Source: Isoetes taiwanensis (Eukaryota > Streptophyta > Lycopodiopsida > Isoetales > Isoetaceae). From it: 64,000 nt of DNA. The DNA is taken from NCBI GenBank assembly GCA_021234155.1, contig JAJEKV010000004.1, positions 6,698,109-6,762,108 of the forward strand. The letters run 5' to 3'. Position 1 is the first letter of the stretch. Each line of letters begins with the position of its first letter. Positions 46,431-60,159 of this stretch are shown piece after piece. A program made the position numbers and the translations under genes. Below the pieces are notes generated by a model. The model was not told where the DNA came from and searched no databases. It saw nothing but the letters and a program-made list of their open reading frames with translations.

Positions 46431-47860
46431 CATAGTTCTGCCCAATTCTAAAAGTTCAACAAAAATACTGTTCAGCCCCCTCTGGACTTAGCTTTACAAT
46501 TATGGCAAGATTATAGAAATGTTAGGAAACGGATCTCAATATTGGTCAATAGGAAAATACTAGAGCATCAGTCTTGATCTCAAAGTATCTACTTTGAAAG
46601 GCTTTCCACCTCTTCTCTAAAGCCGATAAACTTACCCTTTGCCTTGAGGCACATTTCAAAACAATGTAATTAGAATCTGATTATTGCAATGTAGACACAA
46701 TAACCTCCTTATTGTTCACTCCTTATTGTTTTTTAAGGTTCATTGGATTTCAACATATTCCTGAAAATATGCCAGATCTAGGGTCCCCAATTATACACAT
46801 CATACCCCCGTATACTTCAACACTCCCCTGCATATGTATATACGTAGGAAAATACGTATAGCCATGGCAAACACAGGGCCATGCAGAATATCCCGTCCAC
46901 CTCTACGCTCACTGGAGCCTCTCCGGAAAACTGCTTCAGATATCACAAAGCCGGAACCAGACTTCATGATTTCGGAACTACAGATCAAAGGCGGATGAAA
47001 CCCAGAGCATAGCTGCAAGCAACGAAAAATTCAAGGCCATCTGTTCTTCCGAAAATTCCAACCCTGTTCTTCTGCTTTCTTCGCTTCTTCACCTCTGCCC
47101 TAATTCATCCTGCAATTCCGACCTGGTAGCATCTGGCCGCTGGACCTGGTAAGATCCTGCAATTCCGACCTGGTAGGATCTGTTCCGGCTTCCTTCCAGC
47201 AAAGGAGTGCTACTGCTCTGGCCTCCATGCCCAGCAACACATGGCGATGCACTCCATTCTTAAACCATGGCTTCTATTAAACAAAAATAAAACCCATTCT
47301 CCCTTTTCCACCTAACCATTGCCAAAATCATTGTAAACACATAATTTGGGAACCTTATCGAGCAAACATTTGAAAGAAAGACAACTTCTTCAACTCAAAT
47401 CAAATGCCTACAATGCTCATATGCATACACAAATACCCTGAAATGCAGTGCTTACATGCTCGCAAACATCTGAAACCTTAGGTTGCTCCCTTGCATTTAT
47501 ATGAGGGAATCATGCTTCTCAAAATATTTTTTTGTAAAACAATCTTAATGTCCATAAAATTCAACGAACAACGTTAGACTAGCAAATACAACCAAATTAA
47601 TGTGGCTTCTCTGGTTTGCTGCTTATGATATTAACTGTACTTAAATTAATTATGGTAACCATTACAGCTAACATAAGTGTTTTCAAATGGGCATAAGTAA
47701 ACATCTGTTGATTTTAAATACTCGTTTCCAATGGTCTAAGCAATCTAAACACAACAACAACTCAGTTGTAATTGCTAACTTGATCTTTTATCATTTTTCT
47801 TTCTATTAGTCCTATGCTAAAAGTCTCGTGGGAATAACCCTAACAATGACACACCAAAGA
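46431..47860. other. No gene; short duplication near 47.1 kb
   Basis: ATCCTGCAATTCCGACCTGGTA occurs twice (about 47107 and 47153). The block around 46790-47270 is more GC-rich and may belong to another LTR. Nothing coding could be supported. Confidence 0.4.
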
Positions 47861-50800
47861 AAAGACAAAGGGATTTCATGGGGAGAGGTCATCACGGCCT
47901 TGGAGCATGAGTTCTCCACGGCAGGAATCACTGCCTTCATGAGCTAACAACCATCAGTTAAGAAGATTCCTCAGGTATTAGCAGAGATCTTGGGAGTAGG
48001 TAGCCGCTATATCCCCAAATGACAGTTTCGCCATTATGGGCCCAAGGCCATTGTACTATATCTATCAGAAGTATAAATTTAGTTAGATAAGATTTAGCCT
48101 TTTATTGTTTGTGTTTGCGCATTCCACGCAAGACTCCTTATATGTCATTATCATCACGTCACGAGATCCTCTTTTTGTTATTGAGGTTTTTCTTGTTTTC
48201 TTTGTTGTTCATTCGGTTCATTTGTTCTTTCAAAATCCCGCGTGACATTCCTTGCTCAGGATCTGTCTGTTTTCCCCAAGAGTCCTCACCGAGGACTGTC
48301 TTGCAGACGATCCAGATCCCGACGAAGACCCCAAACACTGTCACCACTACCGAGTCTCCATTATTCTTTTCTCCTCAAAGCTGTCTACTCGTACTTTCAC
48401 TTAGGAGGAGCATTCAAATCAAACTGCTACTCATTTGGAACGCCATCAATGTCAAGAAGCGCTCTGCGATCCCTTTCTGGGCGATTATGATATTGAAGGA
48501 GGTCGGCCATGCTCGCGCACTCAATCTGCTTTCTCTACATCTTGCGTTTCTTCATGCCCCTCGTCTTCAACACATTGTCGAAGTTGCTCCCAACCACCTT
48601 CACCTCGTCTCACTTCCATCCATGGGCGAACTCCATAGTATTATCAAACTCTCGAAAGTACTCATATCCGCATTCCTCCGTTGTCGCCACATCATTCGCA
48701 ACCCTTTTCTCCTCATCATGGTATGGGCTTCTCTTAAGTTTCTTTTGGTTTCACTTATGTCAACGAATTTTAATCCTCTCCATCTCTTCAATCCTTTGTC
48801 AATCTTTATAATAGCGATGTTCAGCAAGACGTTGAGGGTAACCTAGGGGATGCACATCCAAATCTCAAGGATCCTGCCTTCTCGGCACCTCCTGGCTTTG
48901 GTTTATTCACTTCTCCCATGCAACAGCCTATGACTACCGCTGGTCCTTCATTTTCTCATCAGGCACCATAAATACCCGTTCCTAATATTGCTACTTATAT
49001 TTCTAGAAATCCTACAACTCCTTTCGTATCAGCTATGGGTCTCAATCTAAAACTTTTCTATCCCATTTTTGGCAATGCTAAAGGCAAGCATACTCAAGAT
49101 CAAAGTGTTGAAGCACATATCGAAGAGTTTGAGAGTCCTCAGCTGCAGGTCAAGTTTCACAATTTTCCACCAGATTGCGTGGAGTACAATACCAATGGCT
49201 CATAGCCAATAAGAGCCATTGAAAAAAAAAGTTGGTGGAAAGTGAAAGTGGCATTTCTTGCCCATTATGTAATCAACAAATTTTAAGGCAACTTAATGAT
49301 AAGCAATAGCAGATTATGGACTTTCCGCATGATTTTGATGTTGTCAGTAAGCTTAAGGAGTATCCGACAAAGAGCCAGATACTCCTTGGTTTTTTCAAGG
49401 ATTGCCTTCTGTTATTTGTCTCATGACTGAATATTTGTGGCCCATGTCTTTGGGCCAGCCCATCTAGTTGGTAAATCATCTTGTTAATGTGTCCTTACAT
49501 GGTGTTCCTCTTTCCGATCTTCCTTCTATACAACCAGTGATGGTCCCTCAAAATTCCATGCAATCTCTCTTTCAACCACAACGCAATCAAATTTGGTGCT
49601 ACATCTGTAAGTATCAAGGACATCTTGCCACATAGTGTAATTCCTCTAATGGCCCCCTTCATTGCAAACGTTGCAATATGTGGAACTATAGTACATAAGA
49701 ATGCACACATGCTCATCCCAGTTCCTTCCGACAAAATATGGTCTTTCAAGTGCAAACTATGCCTCAATAATACCAACAAAATTCACAACAACATAAACAA
49801 TAAGGTCAATCTTCTCGAGCTCCTTTTGATCCTACTAAATCTCAGTGTTGTTACTATTTTGAATGGGGCCACACTGCTACCTCATGTCCTCAACATCCTT
49901 AGGTTCAAGTTCAACTTCTAGGCAGTAGCTAAAATACTTCGTACGCCTCACAGCTTACCAGCTTTGGGTCGCCAATTGTAAATAGGACTTCCGACCCACT
50001 ATGAATCGTTCTCCATGTCCTTCGCAACAACAATAGTCTGAACAACCTTCAGCATAAGCTCCTCTAGACCAACAGGCTTAAGAGAAAATCTATCATACGT
50101 TCAATTTTCCTGTACAATATTCGAACTGGATTGGCATTGTCTCACGCTCACGGCACTCGGCCATACACTCTTACGCCACAAGGCATGCAGTCAGTATATG
50201 CAGTTGTTGTTATCCCACCCGAGACTTCGACTGAGTCCACTCACTTTGATCCGGACCCAAGCTACGAAAGAGCATTCTTCGTCTAATGCAAGCTGCTGAA
50301 GGACGCGCGCTAAAAATGCTTATGCTACTATATGCGCACAATGATGAGCTGTTGATCCAGCCCCAACCATTGCCATCTTCATGCACTCAATCATATCCTA
50401 GCATTGTTGATGAGTAGAGATTTTGAATGAAGTATCCGTCTTATTGCCAAAGGACCCCATACCTATGGATTCTACAACTTCTTTTGCTCATGTGCCATTG
50501 GAACTTCAAGAGGAACTTGTGAAAATCAAAATTTCCCTCAGCTTGACCACCATTTTGAAGCTCTATCTTGCCCTTCACGAGCAACTTTTGCTCTCTACTA
50601 TTTTAGATAGTGCAGTCGCTACGTCCACGCCTACTGTCCATGCCACCCTAAGCAATCATCAAGTCAACTTTATGCAGATCGATGGCAGCAGTGCTACAAT
50701 CTTATCACTGACAAACTAAGCCATCAACTGGATATCAAACAAATTGATAGAGCTCCTTACGATATCAAACTTGCAAATGGCCACATCACAGTCATTCCAC

Positions 50801-51280
50801 AACTCACCATTAGCATTGGTGATTTCAAAGTCCCTCTAGAATTTGGCATTTGAAAGCTGGTGAAGATCCTGGTGTTCATAAAATGTTGGTTGGATGACCT
50901 TCCCTCCACCATGCTAAAAGCATTCACTATTGGGCCACTGACCAACTGGTCAATATATATGGAAATCTGAATGCCATCATGGATCTAGAAACGGGTCAAC
51001 TTATCTCAGTTGAACATGTAGAATTGTCATTATCAGACTGTGATTCAGATACTCTTCACAACACTTATCAGGTGCAAGCATCAGCTGCCTCACCCCCTCA
51101 CCCATCTCAGCTAGAATATGAAGACCCTTGGACTGATGTGGAACCTGACAATGATAACACAATCGTCATCCTCCTTGATCCCTATCTAACACCTTATCAT
51201 CAGGTGCAAATCGTCCGCCATAGGAAGAGGATGATATCCATCACCTTTCTTCTCAGGAAGTAGCACCTGAATTTTAATAA
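47861..51280 (+). pseudogene. Ty3/gypsy gag-protease remnant with three zinc knuckles
   Basis: Element pieces in order: a gag-like stretch (GEVITALEHEFSTAG near 47880; AMGLNLKLFYPIFGNAKGK near 49035); zinc-knuckle region CYICKYQGHLAT, CKRCNMWNYST and CYYFEWGHTATSC (near 49590-49890) with stops in place of codons; then a protease-like MQIDGSSATILS and IDRAPYDIKLANGHI (near 50670-50785) and the linker IHYWATDQLVNIYGNL (near 50925). The DGSSATI motif corresponds to the aspartic-protease active site (usually DGGSS or DTGAS type). Many stops and frame shifts. RT, RNase H and integrase are absent downstream. Confidence 0.7.
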
Positions 51281-51950
51281 ACTGTCGTTGATAAGGATCA
51301 AGAAAACCCTTTCAAATCAACATCAAGAAAAGCTTCTACTGCTCCAGGTGGATCAATAGAGATGGCTGATGAAGAGTACCGAAACGACGATATTTTATAG
51401 ATAGAATGGGATCACGAGTACTGGAACGACGGATGAAGCAAAAAACTTTTGCATACTTCATTTTTCTCTAGAATGGGCATCTGTTGTGAAAAGCTCTGAG
51501 CCATGACTGTTAAATATAGAGTTTGTTGGTTTGCGGCAGCTGTGAGTATTCCAGCTGCATCCATTTCCTTTGCGGCGACTTCCTTCCAAACTGAAGGGCA
51601 TGAGATATATTAATCTTGCAGCGTCATGAGATATCTTGCAGCATCCGGATTTCAAAAACGAACGATGCAAAGGCGTGATGGCTTCTTTGATGGCTTGGAC
51701 AAAACAGAGCGAAAAGGGGCAAAATATGGGAAGCGTAATGGTCGGATAGAAGAAGAAAGATTATCAAGAACAGAGCACCAGGCGGTGATGAACAACATCA
51801 CTGCTTCACAAAAAAAAAGGAAGAAGCCAATTTTACGCCCTATAAAATTGACAAAATATGGCAGTAATTTGAAACATCTATTCATTACGTTATCAAAAAG
51901 TCCACAATGATTAAGTGATGCCACTATTTGATACAAATCTACCTCCTATG
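51281..51950. other. No recognised gene
   Basis: A basic, Lys/Arg-rich open stretch (51626-51910) has no domain I recognise. It may be non-coding sequence downstream of the gypsy remnant. Confidence 0.35.
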
Positions 51951-52043
51951 AAGGGGATAAACACTCCTGCGATCCCCTTACAATAGATAAACGGGCAAGC
52001 CCGGAGGGGCGAGCAGGGGCAAGCAAGGGTGTTTATCCCCTTT
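51951..52043. repeat. Inverted repeat with AAGGGGATAAACAC ends
   Basis: AAGGGGATAAACAC at 51951-51964 is reversed and complemented near 52030-52043, around a GC-rich centre (CGGGCAAGCCCG, GGGGCGAGCAGGGG). Possibly a MITE. TSD not determined. Confidence 0.6.
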
Positions 52044-52077
52044 AACGGGTAGGCAAGTTTCCTCACCCATTCCTGCA

Positions 52078-52169
52078 CCCACAGCTCGATAATCATCTCC
52101 CAAGATTATCATAGATTTGGGACCTTCTAGAGCTAAATTATCGGCTCCGAGGCTGAATCCGATGCCCAA
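52078..52169 (-). CDS. Possible orphan exon
   Basis: Minus-strand open stretch GIGFSLGADNLALEGPK then SMIILGDDYRAVGAGM up to a donor-like GGAATGG|GTGAGG. No family recognised and no partner exon found. Could be chance. Confidence 0.2.
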
Positions 52170-52394
52170 AGGTGTAAATAAAGATCGACGCTACCTGTTT
52201 CCACGTTTTTACTTGCATCTTCATCCCTGTGGGGTGGGTTGGGTACCTCTTATGCCCTATCACAAGGCTTCAATCAACGGTGGACATCGCTTGGATTGGA
52301 AAGCCTGCCAGTTAAGGGATGCTACCATGCCCTATGGTGTGACATAGAACGTACTACCTACCTACCTACTTATCTATCTATCTTTGTTTCTTTT

Positions 52395-52555
52395 GCAGTA
52401 AAATTGAATTGGCATTTCGGTAATTTTCCCATTTATTTATTTGGTTGGCTTAGTCATAATCAACTAGTCTATCATTTGTAGTAGGATTGAATTGGCATTT
52501 TGGTAGTTTTTCCATTTATTTATTTGGCTTAATCATAATCAGGTAGTTTTAGTTT
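52395..52555. repeat. Tandem repeat, 2 x about 80 bp
   Basis: GTAAAATTGAATTGGCATTT...CCATTTATTTATTTGG...CATAATCA is repeated in diverged form directly after. A TACC/TATC microsatellite lies just upstream (52352-52384). Confidence 0.75.
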
Positions 52556-52769
52556 TGGGCTATTGAATATGGAGCATACTCGTTCCATCCACATACTCGT
52601 TCCATCTGGACCATTGATCCGCGAAATATGCCAGAGGATATTCCGTTGGCCCAAAAAGAAGATGGGGTCAAATCCCATTTTCCATGTCAGCCTATGATTT
52701 TGAGGGCTGGTTTCAAGTCAATGATGCAGTTTTGGCTTTATACACAATAGTCTGTAATACAATTATCTT

Positions 52770-52995
52770 GTGCAATATGTCATACAATTAAAGAAGATAA
52801 GAATCTGTCATACTCCAAGAGGGTCTGTCATACAGTTGAAGTACGTGTGCCCCTTACACACAATTAAACAAGATAACAATTTGTCATGCTCCAAGAAGGT
52901 CTATCATACAATTGAAGGACGTGTGCCCTCACACACAATCATACAAGATAACAATCTGTCATACTCCAAGCAAATCTGGCATAATAACAGACATA
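52770..52995. repeat. Tandem repeat, about 78-bp unit, nearly three copies
   Basis: The phrase ACAAGATAACAATCTGTCAT, then CTCCAAG..GGTCT.TCATACA.TTGAAG.ACGTGTGCCC, recurs at about 52785, 52868 and 52946 with scattered changes. Confidence 0.8.
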
Positions 52996-53069
52996 TTTAT
53001 TTAGAACAGAGACTGAACTTGTGCATCATGAGAAACTGAACTTCAACAAGGGATTGAATGGCAGGTTGC

Positions 53070-54898
53070 TGTAATGGGCCTGGCCAGTTAACCTTTATGG
53101 TAACTGGCGATCCCATTAATCTCGCCCATTGGATCTACTTAGGCTTAAAAACTTAAGAAATTAACTCATGCATCCGCAACAATAACACTTAGGTAAAGAA
53201 TTTAGTCTTTATATCAATATTCCAAGGTCCCAAAAACTATTCCCCCATAACCAATAATAATATTCTCACGCTATATCCATGAACTTAGCAATTATAGTTT
53301 CAACCCAGTTCTTGTAATAATCAACAAGTTTGTTTATTTGCAATCCAGATCCTACCATCGCCTTCCCAAAGCTTAGTTACACTCCAGAGCCTCTTGCACG
53401 TCTGCTTACACCGTCAACAATGGGGTTAGTCACAGGGACTAAGTGAGGATCGAGGTTCTAGGACATGCCTAAGCATCAACAACATAATGTATCCATCCAA
53501 AAATGATAACTTAACCTTACCATAGCCTCGCCCCTGAAACTCAAGTTAGTAATCCATATAAGCATGTCCCACAATGCACAATTTACCCATGAATAGCTAC
53601 TACATACTACAACCATTGCAATTCAATACAGGACATCCCAATCAACATAATAACAACTTAGCAACCATGGCAACATAGACAACAACCAATATTCCTCTGG
53701 GTCTGAGCATGGTCAACTCGGCTGATCAGGCCAGTGACATAGAGGCGGGGTAAACCACGTGTGTACACACCCATCCACGCTGCGTCCAGCATTGGAGGAC
53801 CACTTAACTGTGCAAGACGTTGTACCCTACGGTACCAACGCCCGATGTTCCAAATAAACCATTTACATATCATTGTGCAATAACCGCGAGTCTAGACCAT
53901 CGTACCTAGACTCCGGCCCCAGAGGATTATATCACAGAGCATTCTAATACTATTATAGCACTTCGCATAAAAATATATCATAGCATATTTCAACAAGGGA
54001 TTCTCAATGTCAACCAAATTATGTAGCAAATTATAATGCCATATTAGTGGGTAACCAACCACACCATGATATATCCCAAAGACATGTTTTTAACAATAAT
54101 CCATGCACACATAATTATACTTTACTAAGCCAACCAAATCAGAGATATGATAAATCATAATTCCTTTAATTAAATGCAAACATTAACAACATGCTACAAT
54201 GACAATAGTAAGTATGATCCCATGCTCCTAGGACAATTAAATCACCGACATGATATACTTTCAAGGACCAACAACCTAAGACAATTTAATAACATCATCG
54301 AACCATAACACAATTATGTGTGTTTAACTCATCAATCTCAGCTATTCAGAATCAATCTCTACTATATGATTATATAAAAACCACAGATGATACTAAAAGC
54401 ACTATTTTTCCTTCTTTTTTACATTCAAGAATCTATCTTTGATTATGTTAATTCAATTCAGATCATGTCTCAATCCATTAAATCTACAAACCATCATCAA
54501 ATCTCATTAAGTTTTCCCAAACTACGTCAACCAAAACATAGACATCACAAGAACCCCAGGTGTAAGACTTGACCCCCACCTGGAAATACTTTGTTCCTTC
54601 TCCTCGGTTCGATTCTGATCAATCTGGTGCAAGCGCATCCACCACAACAAAAAAGGCTTCTTTCCCATAGAAACTCCTTCCCAAAAAACCAAGAATAATA
54701 TTGTTGCGCGTATATAACCTAACAATGACCTTGCATGCATGCACACACTACATGCATGCACACACTGCATGGATGGACACATTGCATGTATGTATTCCTA
54801 GCGCATAATCATTTATTTTACCATTGAAAATGCACTCTTATATAATGGCAACGTTACTTACACCTTAATGTTGGTGCTAGGTTGCTAGGTCCATTACA
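53070..54898 (-). repeat. 3' LTR of the 5.7-kb element
   Basis: Starts TGTAATGGGCC and ends CCATTACA, so the ends form an 8-bp inverted repeat. Near-identical to 56979-58782 over 1.8 kb, with scattered substitutions and small indels. Contains a TGCATGCA-rich patch near 54730-54790. Confidence 0.95.
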
Positions 54899-56978
54899 GT
54901 CTCTCCTCCAAAAATTCAACCCATGTCCTCATGGGTGCATCTTAGAGCACTCATGAAAAATCCAGTTTGTATCTCCCTTTGTGACATCTTCCTTGGAACA
55001 AACCCAACCATTGATCTATTTTTTTTTTTTTTATAGTCTGCCTCCTTAATTCCCCGGGTCTCTTCCCTTTATGCCTTCACATCTTAATCCTCAATTCAAC
55101 ATACTCCCAAATGAATACAATTTTGTCCCTCAGAACTGACCCATCCTTGTCAAACACAATTGCTTAGCCTTCCAATCCAAGATGATGCCTCTCTAAACTT
55201 GAAAGTTTAAAGCTAGCTTCATACAAGTAATTTAAGCTAAAGGAAAGATACATATTAGATAGCTCCAATGCACGACGCTTCTAACATTCAATTTAACATA
55301 CCGTCGAGTCTAGAACTAACTCAAATATTAATAACATTGAGTATACTCTATGCATCAATAACAGGAACATACATATCCAATTCAATATAATAAACGTAAT
55401 GCAGTTAATGCAACTTTTCATAAAGAAGGTACGTGCCATAGAAGAAAAAAAAACCCACCATTCCAAAGAGATACTCAGGTCGAACTAGATATGTAATCTC
55501 TCGAGACTTCTTGGGTGGCCAAATCCAAAAAGTAACAAGCAAAATACATAATCAAGTCCCCCAGTCTGGGTATCTTATAGCTAGGTTAGCCTACTTCCTT
55601 ACATATTAACCCATCACACTGGTTAGTCTTTCAACAAGATTTTATAGGCATCAATTGCCGTTAATTTCAATGAAGCTCGCTCTTCATGTATTTCGTTCAC
55701 AACTTCAATCCTTTGACTATATCCTTAATCAAGTAATGCAATCACCATCCCTTCATTAATCTACAATCACTTCTACCATGCCAAATAACTACGATACATG
55801 GAAGCACCATAACTAGATGTGCTTACAACTCTTCTATTACATTCTAAGATTTTCAAAAAATGGCACTTCCCCATGTCTATACATTCCCCTCTGCCTTTAT
55901 CTCATGTCTGGGCTTTATCTGACAACTCTTTCGTTCAACTTCATCGTTTACCTACCACCACGATTAAATATGTTATTCCTCTATTCATCTTCTTCTTCTT
56001 CATTATCCATAAGATGGATAACATTGTTCAATCTTGGCCAATCAATTCTTCAATCTGCCATAATTTGGGTGGATATCATTCTCTAAATATAAATGCTTAA
56101 CCTGACTACTTTGTTCCATTAAGTGCTTTCTTATACTCCAAGAATTTTTTCAAGGCCAATAACTTTTTCAAGGCTATCACCGACTATTCTAGCCATAACC
56201 CTAGGGCTAACAACTTTATAGACCTCAAGTAGGACCATGATGTAATCATGACATTTCCTTCCACGTCACACATTTGCTATTTACACATGAGCTTCAATCC
56301 GACTATCATATCAATCTTATTTTATAACCATATCTAAGCATTCTCAAAATTTGTCTTACAACCACCGTGTTGTAACCTTATCCAACCATAGCCTGAATGC
56401 TATCAACTTAGCAACCTATTGTTATTTTATCACTGGATATCAATATATGGATGCTGCCTAGTTTTCTCAATTTTAGCTTCAAAAGGATGCACCTAACATC
56501 ACATCAAGAATCTTATTCATCCGATATGGTAAGATGAACCTTCCCTGAATATCGTAGGCATTATATATCGTGCACTGCTTATTCCAAATTTTCTTGCCAG
56601 CAGAGTATACTACTACGAGATCACATCTACACTATAAGGAGTGGTTACCAAAGTGAAACGTAATACCTGTAACTTAATCTCCCTCAAGCATCACTTCCAT
56701 GCTATGCGCACATTGGCAACCCTAAATCAAAGTTAGCCCCTTGATGAAGTACATTTTTCTAGCTTATCTGCTTTGCAGGATAGAAAATCAACCAAGATTA
56801 TAGAAATACCATGTAACCAATTTCATATACCTTCATAAAACAATTTGTCACGCCTCCTCTAAGGCCGTCATCTTCATATATATTCAATTGAATAGTATTA
56901 GCATAATCCAACAACCTCAACTTGAATCTAGACTTTGCTATCATACATCCAAGGATCCAACTATGCTATGATACCAAT

Positions 56979-58782
56979 TGTGACGGGCCTGGCCAGTTAA
57001 CCTTTATGGTAACTGAAGATCCCATCAATCTCGACCATTGAATCTACTTAAGCTTAAAAACTTAAGAAATTAACTCATGCATCCGCAACAATAACACTTA
57101 GGTAAAAAATTTAATCTTTATATCAATATTCCAAGGTCCCAAAAACTATTCCCCCATAACCAGTAATAATATTCTCACGCTACATCCATGAACTTAGCAA
57201 TTATAGTTTCAACCCAGTTCTTGTAATAATCAACAAGTTTGTTTATTTGCAATCCAATTCCTACTATCGCCTTCCCAAAGTTTAGTTACACTCCAAAGCC
57301 TTTTGCACGTCTGCTTACACCATCAACAATGGGGTTAGTCACAGGGACTAAGTGGGAATCGAGGTTCTAGGACATGCCTAAGCATCAGCAACATAATGCA
57401 TCCATCCAAAAACGATAACTTAACCTTACCGTAGCCTTGCCCCTGAAACTCAAGTTAGTAATCCATACAAGCATGTCCCACAATGCACAATTTACCCATG
57501 AATAGCTACTACATACTACAACCATTGCAATTCAATACAGGACATCCCAATCAACATAATAACAACTTAGCAACCATGGCAACATGGACAACAACCAATA
57601 TTCCTCTGGGTCTGAGCATGGTCAACTCGGCTGATCAGGCCAACGACATAGAGGCGGGGTAAACCACGTGTGTACACACCCATCCACTATGCGTCCATCA
57701 TTAGAGGACCACTTAACTGTGCAAGACGTTGTACCCTAAGGTACCAACGCCCGATGTTCCAAATAAACCATTCACATATCATTGTGCAATAACCGCGAGT
57801 CTAGACCATCGTACCTAGACTCCGGCCCCAGAGGATTATATCACAGAGCATTCCAATACTATTATAGCACTTCGCATAAAAATATATCATAGCATATTTC
57901 AACAAGGGATTCTCAATGTCAACCAAATTGTGTAGCAAATTATAATGCCATATTAGTGGGTAACCAACCACACCATGATACATCCCAAAGACATGTTTTT
58001 AACAATAATCCATGCACGCATAATTATACTTTACTAAGCCAACCAGATCAGAGATATGATAAATCATAATTCCTTTGATTAAATGCAAACATTAACAACA
58101 CGCTACACTGACAATAGTAAGTATGATCCCATGCTCCTAGAACAATTAAATCACCGACATGATATACTTTCAAGGACCAACAACCTAAGACAATTTAATA
58201 TCATCCAACTGTAATACAATTATGTGTGTTTAACTCATCAATTTCTCAGCTATTCAGAATCAATCTCTACTATATGATTATACAGATGACAATCTAAAAG
58301 CACTATTTTTCCTTCTCTTTTACATTCAAGAATCTATCTTTGATTATGTTAATTCAATTCAGATCATGTCTCAATCCATTAAATCTACAAACCATCATCA
58401 AAGCTCATTAAGTTTTCCCAAACTACGTCAACCAAAACATAGACATCACAAGAACCCCAGGTGTAAGACTTGACCCCCACCTGGAAATACTTTGTTCCTT
58501 CTCCTCGGTTCAATTCTGATCAATCTGGTGCAAGTGCATCCACCACAACAAAAAAAGCTTCTTTCCCATAGAAACTCCTTCCCAAGAAATGAAGAATAAT
58601 ATTGTTGCGCTTATATAACCTAACAATGATCTTGCATGCATGCACACGCTACATGCATGGACACATTGCATGCATGTATTCCTAGCGCATAATCATTTAT
58701 TTTACCATTGAAAATGCACTTTTATATAATGGCAACGTTACTTACATCTTAATGTTGGTGCTAGGTTGCTAGGTCCGTTACA
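56979..58782 (-). repeat. 5' LTR of the 5.7-kb element
   Basis: Starts TGTGACGGGCC (mutated from TGTAATGG) and ends CCGTTACA on the plus strand. Partner of 53070-54898. Confidence 0.95.
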
Positions 58783-58787
58783 GTTGC

Positions 58788-59242
58788 AACATACCATACC
58801 TGCATTTTTGACCACATTTGTGTGGCGCCATCACCATCTCAATGGCTCCTGCCACAGATGCAACCTCTGCTTCACCTGCAAGCCAGTCGAAGTGTGGTAG
58901 CAGCAAACGAAATGACACAACATGAAGCATGGGGATTGAACCCCACCAACTTGCATCGGTTCCAGAATGCTTCACCTGGCATAATGCAATGCCCAAAAGG
59001 GCCTTGCATCATACCAGGGGGCTAATCCCATGCAAATGCTCAAACAGACACATGCATACGCAATTTTTTTTGTCTTATCATATTTTTTGTCTTGTCTACA
59101 ATGTCATGTTGGATTCACACAGTGCAATGCAACTACAAACTGCAAATAAATAAGCAAAATAGTCTCCAATGTCCAATGAACAATCACAACTACTTACTTG
59201 TAATGGTAGAGTTCACAACCCTTGTTGTTTTAAGGGAGGTTC
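58788..59242. other. No gene seen
   Basis: The sequence right of the LTR element continues the pre-insertion host sequence (GGCAGGTTGC|AACATACC). A phrase GGGGATTGAACCCCACCAAC resembles a tRNA T-arm, but no cloverleaf could be built around it. Confidence 0.4.
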
Positions 59243-59881
59243 TTAAAACCCCCTAGCAGTGCAGATGATCCATTTCGGATCCCCTCTCAAGTGCAATAGC
59301 ACTGCAAGGGTCTCCTTCTTTACGAATGCCACCAGTGTGTCAAACATTTTCAATGGCACATCCCTTCCAGCATACCCCAGTGTCAGGCTAACATCAAGTA
59401 GCCTGTTGTCTCTTACCTTACCCTTGCCCTTATTGTTCCCTAAAGAAAAAACATCATCTATGCAAGCAAAGCTTGCCTTAGGAGCACCACCGTGCTTCTT
59501 AGGCCTAGCTGCTTCCTTCAACATATTACCTAAAGAAGATGAGATGCTTCTGCAACCCCGACAACACAACAAATCACGAACAACACTTCCGACACAGTTT
59601 TCAAGTGACTCCAAACCTAGGAGCCCAAAACAGAATCAACCTAAACCTTGAATATGGAGCTTACCTCTGACTGCCACAGGACGACTACAAGAACTCCACC
59701 CCCATAAGGAAATCTCCCGGTCCTCTGCTCCACCGTCTCCACCCGTTCGCGAGGCCACTGCCAGACAACCGCTCAGAGAATGAAAGGAACTCCAACAAAC
59801 TCCTGACCATGCAAAACCCAAACCAAAATTACTGACGTCGGCAATATACGGTTGGGCCATACTGATACCCCCCTTAACCAT
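59243..59881 (-). CDS. Two open stretches of unknown nature
   Basis: 59614-59243 is open for 123 codons (DVSLTLGYAGRDVPLKMFDT, then a Lys/Glu stretch) and 59881-59636 for 81 codons. They are in different frames and could be exons of one gene or part of the flank of the Crypton-like element. No domain recognised. The right edge lies within 10 bp of the left inverted repeat of the recombinase unit. Confidence 0.25.
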
Positions 59882-59888
59882 ACCAAAT

Positions 59889-59912
59889 CGAAATTTTCAA
59901 CACCTTGAAATT
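59889..59912 (+). repeat. Left 24-bp inverted repeat around the recombinase gene
   Basis: Exact reverse complement of 63306-63329 (core AAATTTTCAACACCTTGAAA). A weaker match (CCAA) continues outward. Just inside, AAATCACCTTGA / TCAAGGTGATTT (59920-59960) forms a further small fold-back using related words. The following 60000-60130 holds short TTCAAAATTACATTG tandem repeats. Confidence 0.75.
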
Positions 59913-60159
59913 ATAGCCTAAATCACCTTGATTTTTCAAACCGAAATTTCAAGGTGATTTTGAGGTGATTTTCAGTTGATATTTTGGTTCAAGGTTTCAG
60001 AGAATTTTATTGCAACAAAATTACATTAAACAACAGAATCACATTGCACTTCAAAATTACATTGCACTTCAAAATTACATTGAGTTCACAGTTTCAAAAT
60101 TACATTGAGTTCAAAATTACATTGAGTCACATTGAACTTCACAGTTTCAAAGTGCTGCA

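Larger units (their letters stand above)
53070..58782 (-). mobile_element. LARD-like LTR retrotransposon, TSD GTTGC
   Basis: Two long LTRs (1,829 and 1,804 bp) flank 2.08 kb. GTTGC lies directly outside both ends (53065-53069 and 58783-58787). On the minus strand, the 5' LTR (58782-56979) is followed by the primer site TGGTATCATAGC, close to the initiator-Met tRNA site. A purine-rich GGAGGAGAGAC (54909-54899) precedes the 3' LTR. The interior contains no gag, protease, RT or integrase I can recognise and is full of stops on both strands. It is therefore a large non-autonomous element, probably moved by a copia- or gypsy-type partner elsewhere. The similarity of the LTRs points to a comparatively recent insertion. 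Confidence 0.93.

Noticed and set aside
48109-48846. 245-codon plus-strand open frame as a real gene
   Set aside because: The content is hydrophobic out-of-frame translation of a decayed gypsy gag region; neighbouring frames carry the gag-like sequence.
58930-58955. tRNA gene suggested by GGGGATTGAACCCC
   Set aside because: No acceptor stem, anticodon arm or correct spacing could be built around it; similar phrases occur in unrelated repeats.
59259-59651. 130-codon plus-strand frame opposite 59243-59614
   Set aside because: It is antisense to a similarly long minus-strand frame, with no domain or splice support. Only one strand could be real, and the minus strand looks slightly better.
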